Of a stretch of DNA of 64,000 nt, positions 1 through 10,440 are shown piece after piece. Origin of the DNA: Heliocidaris tuberculata (taxonomy: Eukaryota > Echinodermata > Echinoidea > Camarodonta > Echinometridae); assembly GCA_025618425.1 (NCBI GenBank), contig CM046833.1, positions 4,000,298 to 4,064,297 on the forward strand, written 5' to 3'. Position 1 is the first letter of the stretch. Every line of letters begins with the position of its first letter. Below the pieces are notes generated by a model. It was not told where the DNA came from, did not search any database, and saw nothing but the letters and a program-made list of their open reading frames with translations. Both the position numbers and the translations under genes were made by a program.

Positions 1-176
1 GAAATTTTCAGGCTGTTTTTGGTCCGGTGATCTTGCTCTTCTCCTGCACACATATGGGCAAGATATCACACACTTGCCTATGGGAGGCAATTGCTCACGG
101 TATGAGTGCGAGTGCGAGGTTATCTCCAAAAACCTCGCATAAGTGTGAGTGGTCAAAGACATCACATTATGATTAA

Positions 177-1104
177 AGGTCATGTAAAGTTTTGGTAAGC
201 CCTCAAAAAGTGTTCGTCAGATTTCTTCAATTTTTGTTGATAAATAGCAAGATACTAGCAATACTAAGACACTGTGAAGATTTCACCTCCTAAAGTTTAA
301 TATTAACCCTTTCAGGACAGGAATTATTTCAGGGCTAAATTGATCACATTTTGTTCTTCAAATTGGCAATAATAATATTTTTCTTTTAGTGCTACATGGT
401 TCTAATAAGGTGTGATGTTTTTTAAAAATAATATTCATGGTTAAAAATTTTGTTGAAAAGTTGAAAAAATGCCAATTTTGATGAAAAACAATGATTTTGA
501 ACCTCTCATTGTGTTGCCAATTTAAGGATTTTAAAGCTTATTCTTGTTTTAAAAATTCCTGGCATCAAACGCAATATGGTCATGAAACAAAAATTCATTA
601 GTGTGTGCAGAAATTTTTGCTCCTTCTACTCATGCATCTGGTATATTTTTTAGAGCTCTGAATCAAAAGTTATTGAGCCAAACCACAAAATGTGGTCAAT
701 TGTCTTGAAAGGGTTAAACAAATAAGAGGCAAAAACTAAATTATGTGCCGGGACAGGCACGTAAAATCCCAACAAAGGCAGCATGTGCTATACATGTACA
801 CTGTACATCCACATGTAAAACCAATGATGAGTAGCTACACACAGTGCACACACGCTGTCTCTATGCGAAGCCCCAAAAGGCCCAAGATTGCTGTGCACGG
901 TGACGTCGGGGTGGAAGGGTCCTAGCATAATGGCAGTCATCAAGCATTCCTTACAGATAATTACAATGAAATTCACCAGAAATCATAGATGGAATACCAA
1001 ATGATCTCTTACAGACATCTTTTGATACAAGGAGAACAACATGAGACTATATTTAACATGTTTCTTTCCAATTTTCTTTTTGCTACCAATACTGTACATG
1101 AGCT
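177..1104 (-). mobile_element. TTAA-flanked TIR element A, copy 1 (interrupted)
   Basis: Non-autonomous DNA transposon with imperfect terminal inverted repeats. It begins AGGTCATGTAAAGTTTTGGT and ends with the complement of AGCTCATGTACAGTATTGGT, flanked by TTAA at 173-176 and 1105-1108. A second copy in opposite orientation (19325-19825) matches nearly end to end, which fixes the boundaries. Without the inserted MITE (307-713 plus one TTAA) this copy is about 517 bp. No transposase frame is present; short ORFs inside are chance. The TTAA target suggests the piggyBac or Kolobok superfamily (inference). Confidence 0.8.
307..713. mobile_element. piggyBac-like MITE, copy 1
   Basis: The element starts CCCTTTCAGGACA and ends TGTCTTGAAAGGG, so the ends are inverted, and it is bracketed by TTAA (303-306 and 714-717). 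CCC/GGG ends next to TTAA are the hallmark of piggyBac-type elements. The uninterrupted host element at 19325-19825 has a single TTAA at the matching site, so the insertion and its target duplication are seen directly. Related copies lie at 59811-60190 and 63679-64000. It has no coding capacity. Confidence 0.9.
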
Positions 1105-1108
1105 TTAA

Positions 1109-2475
1109 TGGCTCAGTGAATCAGCTACATGTATTTATTCCCCCTTCTTTTCATGACTACATCAGTGTCCTCTTGAACTACAACATCCAATATTCTGCAA
1201 AAATAATAGATCTAATCTATAGATCTATAAATGTACATGTACAGGTATGAATACAAAATTATACTTTTCTCTCTCTCTCTCTCTCTCTAAGTCTAAATGT
1301 AACTTTTCATTGAAAAATATTAAATATTGCAAATGAGCAGCTAAACTTAACCAAAAGATAATTGATTACTGGACAAAATACTTAGGTACAATAATAGTAT
1401 ACGAATACTGATTCCCAGTTCTTAATCTTTAAAACTAAGTATTAATTATTATCAATAATCATATAATGATCCAGTTCAGAAAATAGGATTAAGTTGAACA
1501 TCATCCTTCCAAGTTCCAGAATTGCCAATGAGTAATGTTTCTACTTTGTGTTTGTCATTCACATCCAAACACTCAAAAGTCAAAAGTCATCCCAAATTGG
1601 TGATTGTGTTAACTATGTTACCTTGTAAACATGGGACGAGTGGTCCTCAAGAAAGCATTCACAATGTCCAAGGCACTAAATAATTATACAAGTCATGCTA
1701 GTCAGAGAAGGTGCTTATTCCCCATCATGACCATAATAATGTAACCAACCCATTCCAATTGATAATTTTCCAATTAAAGTTAAACCCCTCAACATCATCA
1801 GCACGCATGTTGAAAAACTTACTCATCAGTTGTGACTAACAAAATACAAACATCTATTGTACCTCCCTTACACACAGGGACAGCTCTACTCCAGGCAGAC
1901 CTAGTATAGTCACAGGCTACTTAGGCGGAAAAACTAACAAAACATACCCGTGCCTACTCATCAGGTGATGTTTGGCCGCGGCAGCGAGTGATACACTGAA
2001 TTGAACAAATGGACTAGCAGCACACGAGCCAAGGCGTAAACCTGCACAGCAGCTGAGCCACTGCACATAAAGTAAATTGTATTGTAATTTTGTAAACAAT
2101 AAATACTTCGCGCAGCAAACACCGTCTTATTCATCTCTCAAACATCACAAAATAATGAAATACGAAAAATACCAATAACATTTCAAAACAACAAAGATAG
2201 TTACCTTAATCTCAAGATCGCCTATGGCTTATGGAATGAAATAACTGCTGCAAATTAAGGCCATTATGACCACAATTCCGGTTCAGGTTATGGCCATTTA
2301 TTTATGATCAGTATTTTCGATGGTGCTTATAATGGGCCCTCTACGACAAAAGAGGAGTGAATGGTGATTGATTGATTTTTCTGTATGTTTGTTTTGTAAC
2401 AGCAAAGGTAATATTTTCAAGGTGACTCACGTTAAGAAATAAACATTTGTTAAATGATCCCATGTTTACCTCCAG
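1109..2475. other. Unassigned AT-rich intergenic stretch
   Basis: No gene is supported. It contains a (CT)n run at about 1268-1288, and the frames present are short and have no recognisable domain. Confidence 0.5.
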
Positions 2476-2489
2476 CAAGGGCGTAGGCT

Positions 2490-2520
<31 letters not shown>

Positions 2521-2822
2521 CCCCCCCCCGCGGAGGTATAGGAGTTCCGCCCCTGAAAAAAAAAACAAAACTTTTTTCCTCCTTTCAACAGCTTCAAAAA
2601 CAAGGGGGCACATGACCCGAAACATTCTGTAAAACAATTATTAGTCTTGATTTCTGCCCCAAACCTTATACTAAAAGTTAGGCCATCCATAGAGGTCGGC
2701 CAAATCCATTCTTGTCTCATGACGACAGTACCGCGAGACTTATAGTTAATTAAAACCCTTTCGCACCTATAACACCCGAAACTGACGCCCGAAACAGAGA
2801 TTACTTAAACGCCCCGGAACCT

Positions 2823-3285
2823 GGGGGGGGGGGGGGGGGGGGTCACTCGCGGACTGAAGTGGTACCCATGCTCGTCTAAGCACCTCAAAACTGGACCCAA
2901 AAGGAAGTAATTCTTGGTGTCAAATTCTACCTCTAAAAGGATATTGTAAAATATACCCTTAAAAGGCATAAATGGCGTAGAAAAATGTACCAACAAATGT
3001 CGAAGAACGCCTATTTCTCAAAAAACGTCGAATGTTAGACTGTACAACACCCATTTTTATTAAAAAAAAGAAACAAAACAAAAAAAAAACGTCGAATGTA
3101 AGACTGAAAAACACCCCGTTTTCTCAAAACCGTCGAATGTAAGACTGAAAAAAAAACCTTTTCCCCCAAAGACGTCATCTGATCCTTTCATTCGACTTTT
3201 TTCTTTTTGACAAGCATGGGTACCCGGCATGGGTACCACTTCACTCAGTCTCTGAGTGACCCCCCCCCCCCCCCCCCCCCCCCGG
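2823..3285. repeat. Foldback MITE with poly-G/poly-C ends and internal tandem repeats
   Basis: The left arm runs from a G tract (2823-2842) through TCACTC...ACTGAAGTGG TACCCATGC. The right arm is its near complement (GCATGGGTACCACTTCA... GAGTGACC) and ends in a C tract to about 3283. The interior has about four copies of an imperfect 50-60 bp unit containing CGTCGAATGTAAGACTG. No coding capacity is visible. Confidence 0.7.
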
Positions 3286-3317
3286 GCCCAGAAAGCCCGC
3301 TTGACTTCAGTATCCTT

Positions 3318-3909
3318 TTACCAATATCAAGTTGATTTCAATAAATAGAGTCAAATTAAACAAGCATAATGCTGAAAATTTCATCAAAATCGGATGTAAA
3401 ATAAGAAAGGTTTGACATTTTAAAGTTTCGCCTATTTTCACAAAACAGTTATATGCATAACACGGTGGATATGCAAATGAGATAGCTGATGGTGTCACAC
3501 ACTCACTATTTCTTTTGTATGTTATTATATGAATTATAGAATATTTCAATTTTTGCAGATTTGACAATAAGGAAGCTCTTCCTTGAATCACAATATGTTA
3601 CAACAATGACAATTCCACAAGTTCAGTGAGGAATAAATTTTTGTTTCACATCATAATGAGGAAAAAAATGAAATATTTCACATTTCATATGATAAAATAC
3701 AAAAGAAATAGTGAGTGGATGAGTCATCGGTTCCCTCATTTGCATACTGACCAGGATGTGCATATAACTGTTTTGTGAAATTAAGCGAAACCTTAAAATT
3801 TCGTAACTTTCTTATTTTACATCCGATTTTGATGAAATTTTCAGCATTATGCTTGTTTAATTTTACTCTACTTTTCCAAATCAACTTGATATTAGTGTGG
3901 ACTTGGCCT
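3318..3909. repeat. Long-arm foldback element
   Basis: Two inverted arms of about 200 bp flank a short centre. Shared segments include CAAGCATAATGCTGAAAATT, ATCGGATGTAAAATAAGAAA and CACAAAACAGTTATATGCA. The right end abuts TTAA at 3910-3913, and the outermost left end is degraded. It lies directly at the 3' end of the LINE remnant that follows. Confidence 0.75.
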
Positions 3910-3913
3910 TTAA

Positions 3914-4700
3914 CTCTGCAGGTTGAGGTGGTTTTTTAACACTTTTTTGAAACAAGCCAAGAGTTTTCATGTTGACTATACTTTTAGGGAGTTTGTTCCA
4001 GTCGTTTGTAGTTTTCGGATAGAATGAGTTCATATAATAATAATCTGTTCTTGCTGTTCTGGGTACATGCATCTTTAAGTTATGATGATCTGTTCTTCCA
4101 ATTCTGTTCGCAGGTTTGCACATGCTATTACGTCCTATATCTGTGATGTCATTAACAAGCTTATAACACTAACAAAATAAGTTGGAGGTACTTTCGTCTA
4201 CTCTCTGTATTCATACTAAATTCTTGTAACAAAGTGTTGTAACTACATGTACTAACCCAGTCTTTGTTCAACATTCTTACGTATAACGTTTTTTTTAATC
4301 TTTACAATCAGTTGGCTACCGCTTTGTTTCTGTATGGATCACATGCTGTGCAACAATAATCCAAACATGAGCGTACTAAAGATTCTGTAAAGGGTTTTTA
4401 AAACTGGTTTCGGTCAGTCAACGCAGTCCCTCCGTATTATGTACCAAAAAGGTCTATTGCACTTTACATGTAATTCGGTACAATGATCATTCCAATTTTA
4501 AGTGTTATTTATCACAAGACCCAAGTATTTCTCAGTTGATGTACTTTGTAACCCTTGACCATTATTAGTATATTTAAAACTAACATTATGAACCTTCCTA
4601 GCCATCATAATCTTGGATTTAGATATGTTGTAATCAAGGAGGCAATGTGGCCTGACAGAATTCAGCATAAGCTGAGATTAAATCGACATTTAAATTAAAA
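3914..4700 (-). pseudogene. Decayed LINE reverse transcriptase (C-terminal part)
   Basis: On the minus strand, translation gives scattered blocks typical of the region after the catalytic domain of APE-type LINE reverse transcriptases. First comes a KYLGLVINNT-like block near 4500, then a 3' segment with NSFYPKTTNDWNKLP (within 3881-4123). Stops and frame changes separate the blocks, so it is dead. It is oriented opposite to the intact-frame LINE at 20175 and appears to be another family. Confidence 0.7.
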
Positions 4701-5380
4701 TAAAACCAGCCATCTTCAAGAGTAAATGTTTTTACTGGAAATAGTTTTGACTTGTTGAATGATATTTTGCTGATTGAATGATTACTGACATCAGGTAAGC
4801 AATCATTTGATTAACAAAGCAGCTTATAGGCTAGGTACCAAATCACAAGCTTTATAATTTTCTGAACAATACTTAAACACCTACATAACCTACACAGTAT
4901 CGTCCAGGAAAAGCTGGCTTGTGATGTGATATCTATTCTAATTTTCTAAACTTTAGTTCCACCTCCCCAAGATGTGCACCTCCCCATGCCCAAACCAGCC
5001 TACGCCCTTGTCCAGTCAGCTAAGTTTTCATAGGTGATATTTAGCACTGAAGTTGTTGAATCAATTTTTCTCTTTTAATACCACCTCCCCATAAAAAACA
5101 AAAACAAAAAAAAAAATTTAAATGGCCAAGATGATTTTCAAGGAGTTGGCCTAATTACAGGGCATAAGGGATTAATGACAAATATTTCTACCGTTGTGCA
5201 CTAATTCTTTTCTATGTTTTTGTAATATGCATTGTAACACTGATACGGAGCAAAAAGTTGGTGGTAGTCCTGTGCCTATAATGATTGTTAGTTGATTTCT
5301 AAACACACAACTAAATATTTAAGTTTCATGTCTGACGGAAACACACATCAGCATTTCTGCACCTCCTCTTTAAAGGACCT

Positions 5381-5432
5381 AATAATAATAACAATAATAA
5401 TAATAATACTAATAATTATAATAATAATAATG

Positions 5433-5472
<40 letters not shown>

Positions 5473-5667
5473 TAATAATAATAATGATAAGAAGAAGAAG
5501 AAGAAGAAGAAGAAGAAAAGAAGAAGAAGAAGAAAAGAAGAAGAAGAAGAAGAAGAAGAAGAAGAAGAAGAAGAAGAAGAAGAAGAAGAAGAAGAAGAAG
5601 AAGAAGAAGAAGAAGAAGAAGAAGAAGAAGAAGAAGAAGGAGTAGAGAAGAAGAAGAAGAAGAAGAA
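5381..5667. repeat. Compound (AAT)n/(AAG)n microsatellite
   Basis: An AAT-rich run (5381-5489) switches abruptly to an AAG run (5490-5667). The long Lys/Glu/Ile frames it creates are artefacts. The run ends exactly at the TA flank of the next TIR element. Confidence 0.95.
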
Positions 5668-5669
5668 TA

Positions 5670-6741
5670 GGGGAGAGCGGGGTAAACTGGGACGACGGAG
5701 AATCTAATTTATAATTAACCTTTTATAAATTAGTTTGAATCCTACGAAAGGTCTTAGCTACAAAATATACCCACAGCTATACTGCGACTTTGCTTGTAGG
5801 TTTGATTTTCAGTTCTTTTTTTTTTTACCACTTTTTTTTTCTTCATCATTCAGTTTTAGTTGTTTACAAGTACATCACTTGGCTATAGTGAACACCCCGC
5901 ATACAGCATATAGGTCTTAATATATATATGACCCTAAAATTTGCAACAGTTATATTTTTTGCGTTAAATACCAACACTATTATTTTGCAGGCACCTGTTG
6001 TTGTTTTTTCCTATTGGGGTGAACTGGGACACCCGGTTACCTTTTGTGTATGTAAGGAAAATGAGTTTTGTCAGTCATAATCCATAGACATAAAACATGA
6101 AAATATCTTTCTTATACATCAAAAATAGTAAAAAGTCATATCGGTCGATTCCTTTTTTTTTAATATACAGATCAGTCATATTACATGTACTTTAGACAAA
6201 CTTGTGTGGAGCAAAAAACTATATGAAATAATATTATGAATAGTTGTTTATTTTTGCCAAGAAATATAGGTTACAAGGAGGTAGAAATTTATGTTACAAC
6301 TTACAAAACGCTCATCATTTCATCCAAAATTAAATGGGTATATATATGAATCTTAAAGTCAACTTTACAAGTGCATGACTCTTAAGAATTTTTTTTTTTT
6401 AAGTGATGTATTACCTTTAACATTCCCAGGCACTTATTTTAGACAACTACCAGAAAAATAGGTGATTTTAGCATTTTCCAGAGTTTTGTCCTACTTCACC
6501 CTTAATTACTGTCTCAGTTCACCTCCAGCATGGTGTCCCACTTCACCCCGTTCAACCTCATTTCTTTGATTATTTGCATAAAAACTAAAAATATAAGGAT
6601 TGTGTTAAATACTTTGCTTTGTAGCCTAGCATTGGTATTAGTTACCATTTAAAATGGAGAGGCTTCAATGAATATTTTAGGAGTTACAAAGCAAAGAGTT
6701 CCAAAACACGATTCTTGTCCCAAGTTCACCCCGCTCTCCCC
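5670..6741. mobile_element. TIR element, GGGGAGAGCGGGG family
   Basis: Inverted ends GGGGAGAGCGGGGTAAACT (5670) and the complement ending at 6741 are flanked by TA (5668-5669 and 6742-6743). Related sub-terminal motifs such as GGGTGAACTGGGACA recur inside (about 6016-6035, and inverted copies at about 6500-6560). The 1.07 kb interior has no coding frame of note, so it is non-autonomous. The TA flank is compatible with a Tc1/mariner-type or other TA-targeting superfamily. Confidence 0.75.
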
Positions 6742-7149
6742 TATAATAACAATAACAACAACAACGACAACAAATATTGGCAGACATGCCAATTTCATAC
6801 TAGAAGTAAAGGTTGCATTATATTTGAGGTGGTGTTTCATTATTCATCTTTCAATAATGGAGCTGGTATGCACATGTATCAGTCAATAATAATAATGATA
6901 TTTAAAAAATGAATAAATAAGCAAGCTTGAAGTTACCTTTTTGTTGTTCAAATATTGTTGTTGTGATTAACTCGCATGAAGCAGAACTCACGGGAGATGA
7001 TCTCTTTTCGTTGATAAGGCACTTTTAAACCTTTTCTGGCCCCTAGAGAGGTTATTCCAACAGCACGCATAACCTGAATGATAGTCACCTATATTTAAGA
7101 GTGAGGGAAAAAGCATTTCCCCAAAGCACTAAAACGACAAGTTTACATC

Positions 7150-7260
7150 ATCACGTGACGTATAAGAATATAGCCACTGGAGGAAGTTATATATAAAGGC
7201 GCGTTAATAAATTGCGCTTTGTGTTCGGATAAAAGTCCTTTTTAAAGGATGTTGCATTAT
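7150..7260 (+). promoter_or_regulatory. Promoter-like patch without an assigned gene
   Basis: A composite E-box/CRE half-site (CACGTGACGT, about 7153-7162) lies about 30 bp upstream of a TATA-like TTATATATAAAGG (about 7187-7199). No convincing exon follows before 8 kb. This is motif evidence only. Confidence 0.25.
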
Positions 7261-8065
7261 AGTAAACTGAAAGGGGGAAGTTGGTATGAAGGGGGTCAAG
7301 GAGAATGCCTATGAACAAAAGAGACAAAAAAGGACTGAGACCGATTGCGGGACAGATTGCTGCTTTTGTTTATCGTTTTCTTTGTTGTCTAATTCTCCGT
7401 AAGAGCCGGCGGGTCACTTTATAGTTTGCATTAAAAAAAAAAGTTTTGTATTGCGCCGTAGATAGAATTATAAAGATAAGTAGTGTGGGAATATGCATGG
7501 ATGAGAATTGCTGGCACGCTCTTGTTATTGTCCATTTGGGTACAATCATTGTTTTAGGCGTAAATCGGTGAAAGAGACTGTTTATATGAGAACTTCATAT
7601 AGACGATGAATTTCCATGGAAAAGTAGACTTTTGAAAAAAATCGGGAAAACACACTTTTATTATCTTTCCTGCGGCAGTCTATATCGTTTGATGAAAAGA
7701 CAATGTTGAAGTTTAGGTCTGATGGAGACCGATGAGGACTCTCCACATTTTGCAGAGGAATCGACGTAAGGCCACACTTTTTCATGATCATGAAAAACAT
7801 GGTTTATTTCATTCATAGATCTACGAATATTTGCAAGAATTTGGTTTCTCTATATAAATGGAAGGTTTTGAGTGATATTTCATATCATTCCGCAACAGTG
7901 CGATATATGATTAATTCAGGAAAGATTTTATTTACGAAAAATGACGTCATTTAACCTATTGATTTGTTATTATTATTATTATTAATATATTTTTTTTGTA
8001 GTGTTATTCTCCCTTTCATCGACCTATGGATATTCCAGTCAAATTTCTGCATCTTTTCTTATTTT
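7261..8065. other. Unassigned intergenic stretch
   Basis: No gene, TIR pair or RNA gene recognised. Confidence 0.4.
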
Positions 8066-8367
8066 TCTTCTTCTCTTCTTCTTCTTCTTCTTCTTCTTCT
8101 TCTTCTTCTTCTTCTTCTTCTTCCTCTTCCTCTTCCTCTTCCTCTTCCTCTTCCTCTTCCTCTTCCTCTTCCTCTTCCTCTTCCTCTTCCTCTTCCTCTT
8201 CCTCTTCCTCTTCCTCTTCTTCTCTTCTTCTTCTTCTTCTTCTTCTTCTTCTTCTTCTTCTTCTTCTTCTTCTTCTTCTTCTTCTTCTTCTTCTTCTTCT
8301 TCTTCTTCTTCTTCTTCTTCTTCTTCTTCTTCTTCTTCTTCTTCTTCTTCTTCTTCTTCTTCTTCTT
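8066..8367. repeat. Polypyrimidine (TTC)n - (TTCCTC)n - (TTC)n tract
   Basis: About 300 bp of pure pyrimidine. A central hexamer array TTCCTC (about 8121-8218) sits between two TTC arrays. Overlapping Ser/Leu/Phe frames here are artefacts. Confidence 0.95.
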
Positions 8368-8550
8368 TCACTTCTAATACTCTTCTAGCTTCTTCTTTTT
8401 ATTCCGTCTTCTTCTTATTCGGCTATATATTTTTCTTCAACGACTACCATGACAACGTTACTATTGCTACCTATATTACGTACTTCATGAAAAAAACCAC
8501 CCCTACCTGGCTTATCTCAGTAGCCCGGCCCCTCCCCCTTACATGTTGGT

Positions 8551-8556
8551 GTTTTG

Positions 8557-8587
<31 letters not shown>

Positions 8588-8640
8588 GTTTTATTTTGTT
8601 TTGTTTGTTTTGTTTTGTTGTTGTTGTTTTTTTTTTTTGG
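8551..8640. repeat. (TTTTG)n microsatellite
   Basis: Tandem GTTTT units decaying into T-rich sequence. Non-coding. Confidence 0.9.
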
Positions 8641-9483
8641 TAAAGACGCCTTAATTTTGGAGTTACCTCTATAAGTGGACTTGGGAAGAAGGGGAGGTAT
8701 AGCAAACAAAAGAAGCACGTGCACACAACAAAACAATTACACGTGATATAATAGCCCCCTCCCCTGCAGAAAAAGCTTTGTCTAGGCCTATCCAACTGAC
8801 CATTGTTTGCACGCCGACTTACAGCCCTATACTTCAATCTTGATACAATAAAGTGGGAGAAATTAAAGAAGAATGGGTCACCGCCGAAAAACCCGATATA
8901 ACCATTATTTACTTATTTATTTAAATCACATCTTTAAACAGAGTAGCCTGTTCTGCTAGCAAACAATTACACAGGAATAATTTAAACGTAATAAATAGAA
9001 TACAATGGTTTCTGATAAAGCAAACGTATACGAATCACATCTAAAAAGCTGGTCTTCCACACGGCTCTGTTTATATTATTTTAAAAAAATACATAAAAAT
9101 AACGAGCAAAACTTAAATTTTAATACAGTCAAATGATAAGAATGGCATATACATTGGATGACATACATTAGATGATTAGGCTACTTAAAGGAGACTGCAA
9201 TCTTATGTTTATATACGGTGTGATTTAAAACTAGATGCATATATGCTTAGCAGATCGGAAAAATGACAGAAGACAAAAATCGGAGAGAGAGAGAGAGAGG
9301 GGGGGGGGGGCAGGGAGATAGAGAGATTGGTGGACCTGTAAATTCACACTTCTTTTACTTGTAGGTTACTATATCAATATCCCATTAGGAACCAAATTCA
9401 TCAAGCTAAGTATGGACCCCCTCCCCCCCCCCTCCCCCCATGATGCCTGGCCATCCTCAGTAGCTATATAGTCCCATGCTACG
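8641..9483. other. Unassigned intergenic stretch
   Basis: No gene seen. It contains a short (GA)n plus G tract (about 9284-9310) and C-rich runs near 9421-9438. Confidence 0.4.
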
Positions 9484-9841
9484 CAGTGGCGTACCCAGGA
9501 TTTTTTACAGGGGGAGCAAATTTTGTCAACTGTCAAATTCTGCTTGGAGGGAGACCCTTATTTTTTTTCTTCTCGCCAGCCCTCCAAAACTCGCTCAGTG
9601 TGTGTGTGTGTGTGTGTGGAGGGGGGGGGGGGGCATGGCGACAATTTTTTTTCTCCAGCCCTCAAAAAGTCGCTCAGTGAGGGGGGGGGGGGGGTTATCA
9701 GACATTTTGCTCCATGATTCTCTGACAAGCAAGCAAGCAAGCATATTAAAAAATAAGTAAAAAAAAAAAAAATTCTGTCAAAAGTTGTCGGGGGGGGGGG
9801 GGGCAATCTGCTCCCTGCTCCCCCCCTTGGGTACGCTAGTG
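9484..9841. mobile_element. hAT-like MITE with perfect 8 bp target duplication
   Basis: It starts CAGTGGCGTACCCAGG and ends CTTGGGTACGCTAGTG (inverted, 13 of 16 matching). ATGCTACG lies immediately outside on both sides (9476-9483 and 9842-9849), a perfect 8 bp duplication as made by hAT transposases. The interior has a (GT)n run, three G tracts and two copies of a CCAGCCCTC-AAA-TCGCTCAGTG segment. There is no transposase. A sister element is at 34698-34951. Confidence 0.85.
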
Positions 9842-10035
9842 ATGCTACGCCACAGCCTCTAGTGCCCCCACCCCCTTGTGTAACATCAAAATCCAAACCA
9901 CAATCATTTGACACAAGTTTCGATATATTGATCATAACATATCATAGTTAAACCCTTTACCAACCTTAAAATTTAGAAGGTGAGGTTTCATTTGCTGGGA
10001 GTTTATATATCCCTGGCCCGGTATATAAATCATTT

Positions 10036-10160
10036 TTACCTCTCATTTGTAAAATATTACACTTTAGGAGGTGAAATCTTCACAGCATCTTAGTTTTGCT
10101 AGTATCTTGCTATTTATCAACGAAAATCCTAGAAATCTAATGTAAAGTTTTTGAGGGAGT
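10036..10160 (+). repeat. Element A fragment
   Basis: Matches about 125 bp of the right part of element A (compare 19685-19805), including TTTAGGAGGTGAAATCTTCA and GCTAGTATCTTGCTATTTAT. Neither terminal repeat is retained intact. Confidence 0.75.
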
Positions 10161-10440
10161 ACAACTAAAACCGGCGAGGGAGCGAAGCGACTGAGCAGGG
10201 GATGGTGTGGGAGGGGGTATCCCCACCCAATAGGGGGATATATCCCCCCATCCCCTCCCCCCCCCCCCCCGGGATCGACACCCATGAACTAAACATTACC
10301 TTTAACATAGATTAAGCCTCTACCAACCTTAAAATTTAGTGGGCGAGGTTTCATTTACACCCGAGGACTTTCTCAAGCCAAGAGATTCTTCACACAGTAT
10401 CTTGTCTACCAAACATGGAAATTCCAGTGAGATTTTCATT

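Larger units (their letters stand above)
2476..5010. mobile_element. Composite TIR element with TCCAG duplication
   Basis: The outer ends are perfect 16 bp inverted repeats (CAAGGGCGTAGGCTGG at 2476-2491 and its complement at 4995-5010). They are flanked by the direct repeat TCCAG at 2471-2475 and 5011-5015. The interior is not a transposase. It holds a foldback with G/C tracts (about 2823-3285), a second foldback (about 3318-3909) and a decayed LINE (about 3914-4700). I read it as a non-autonomous element that collected later insertions. A chance pairing of two separate elements of one family is also possible. Confidence 0.5.

Noticed and set aside
8001..8654. 217-codon Ser/Phe-rich open frame and its overlapping Leu and Glu/Lys frames
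   Set aside because: Entirely produced by the TTC/TTCCTC microsatellite; all frames stay open because the triplets contain no stop.
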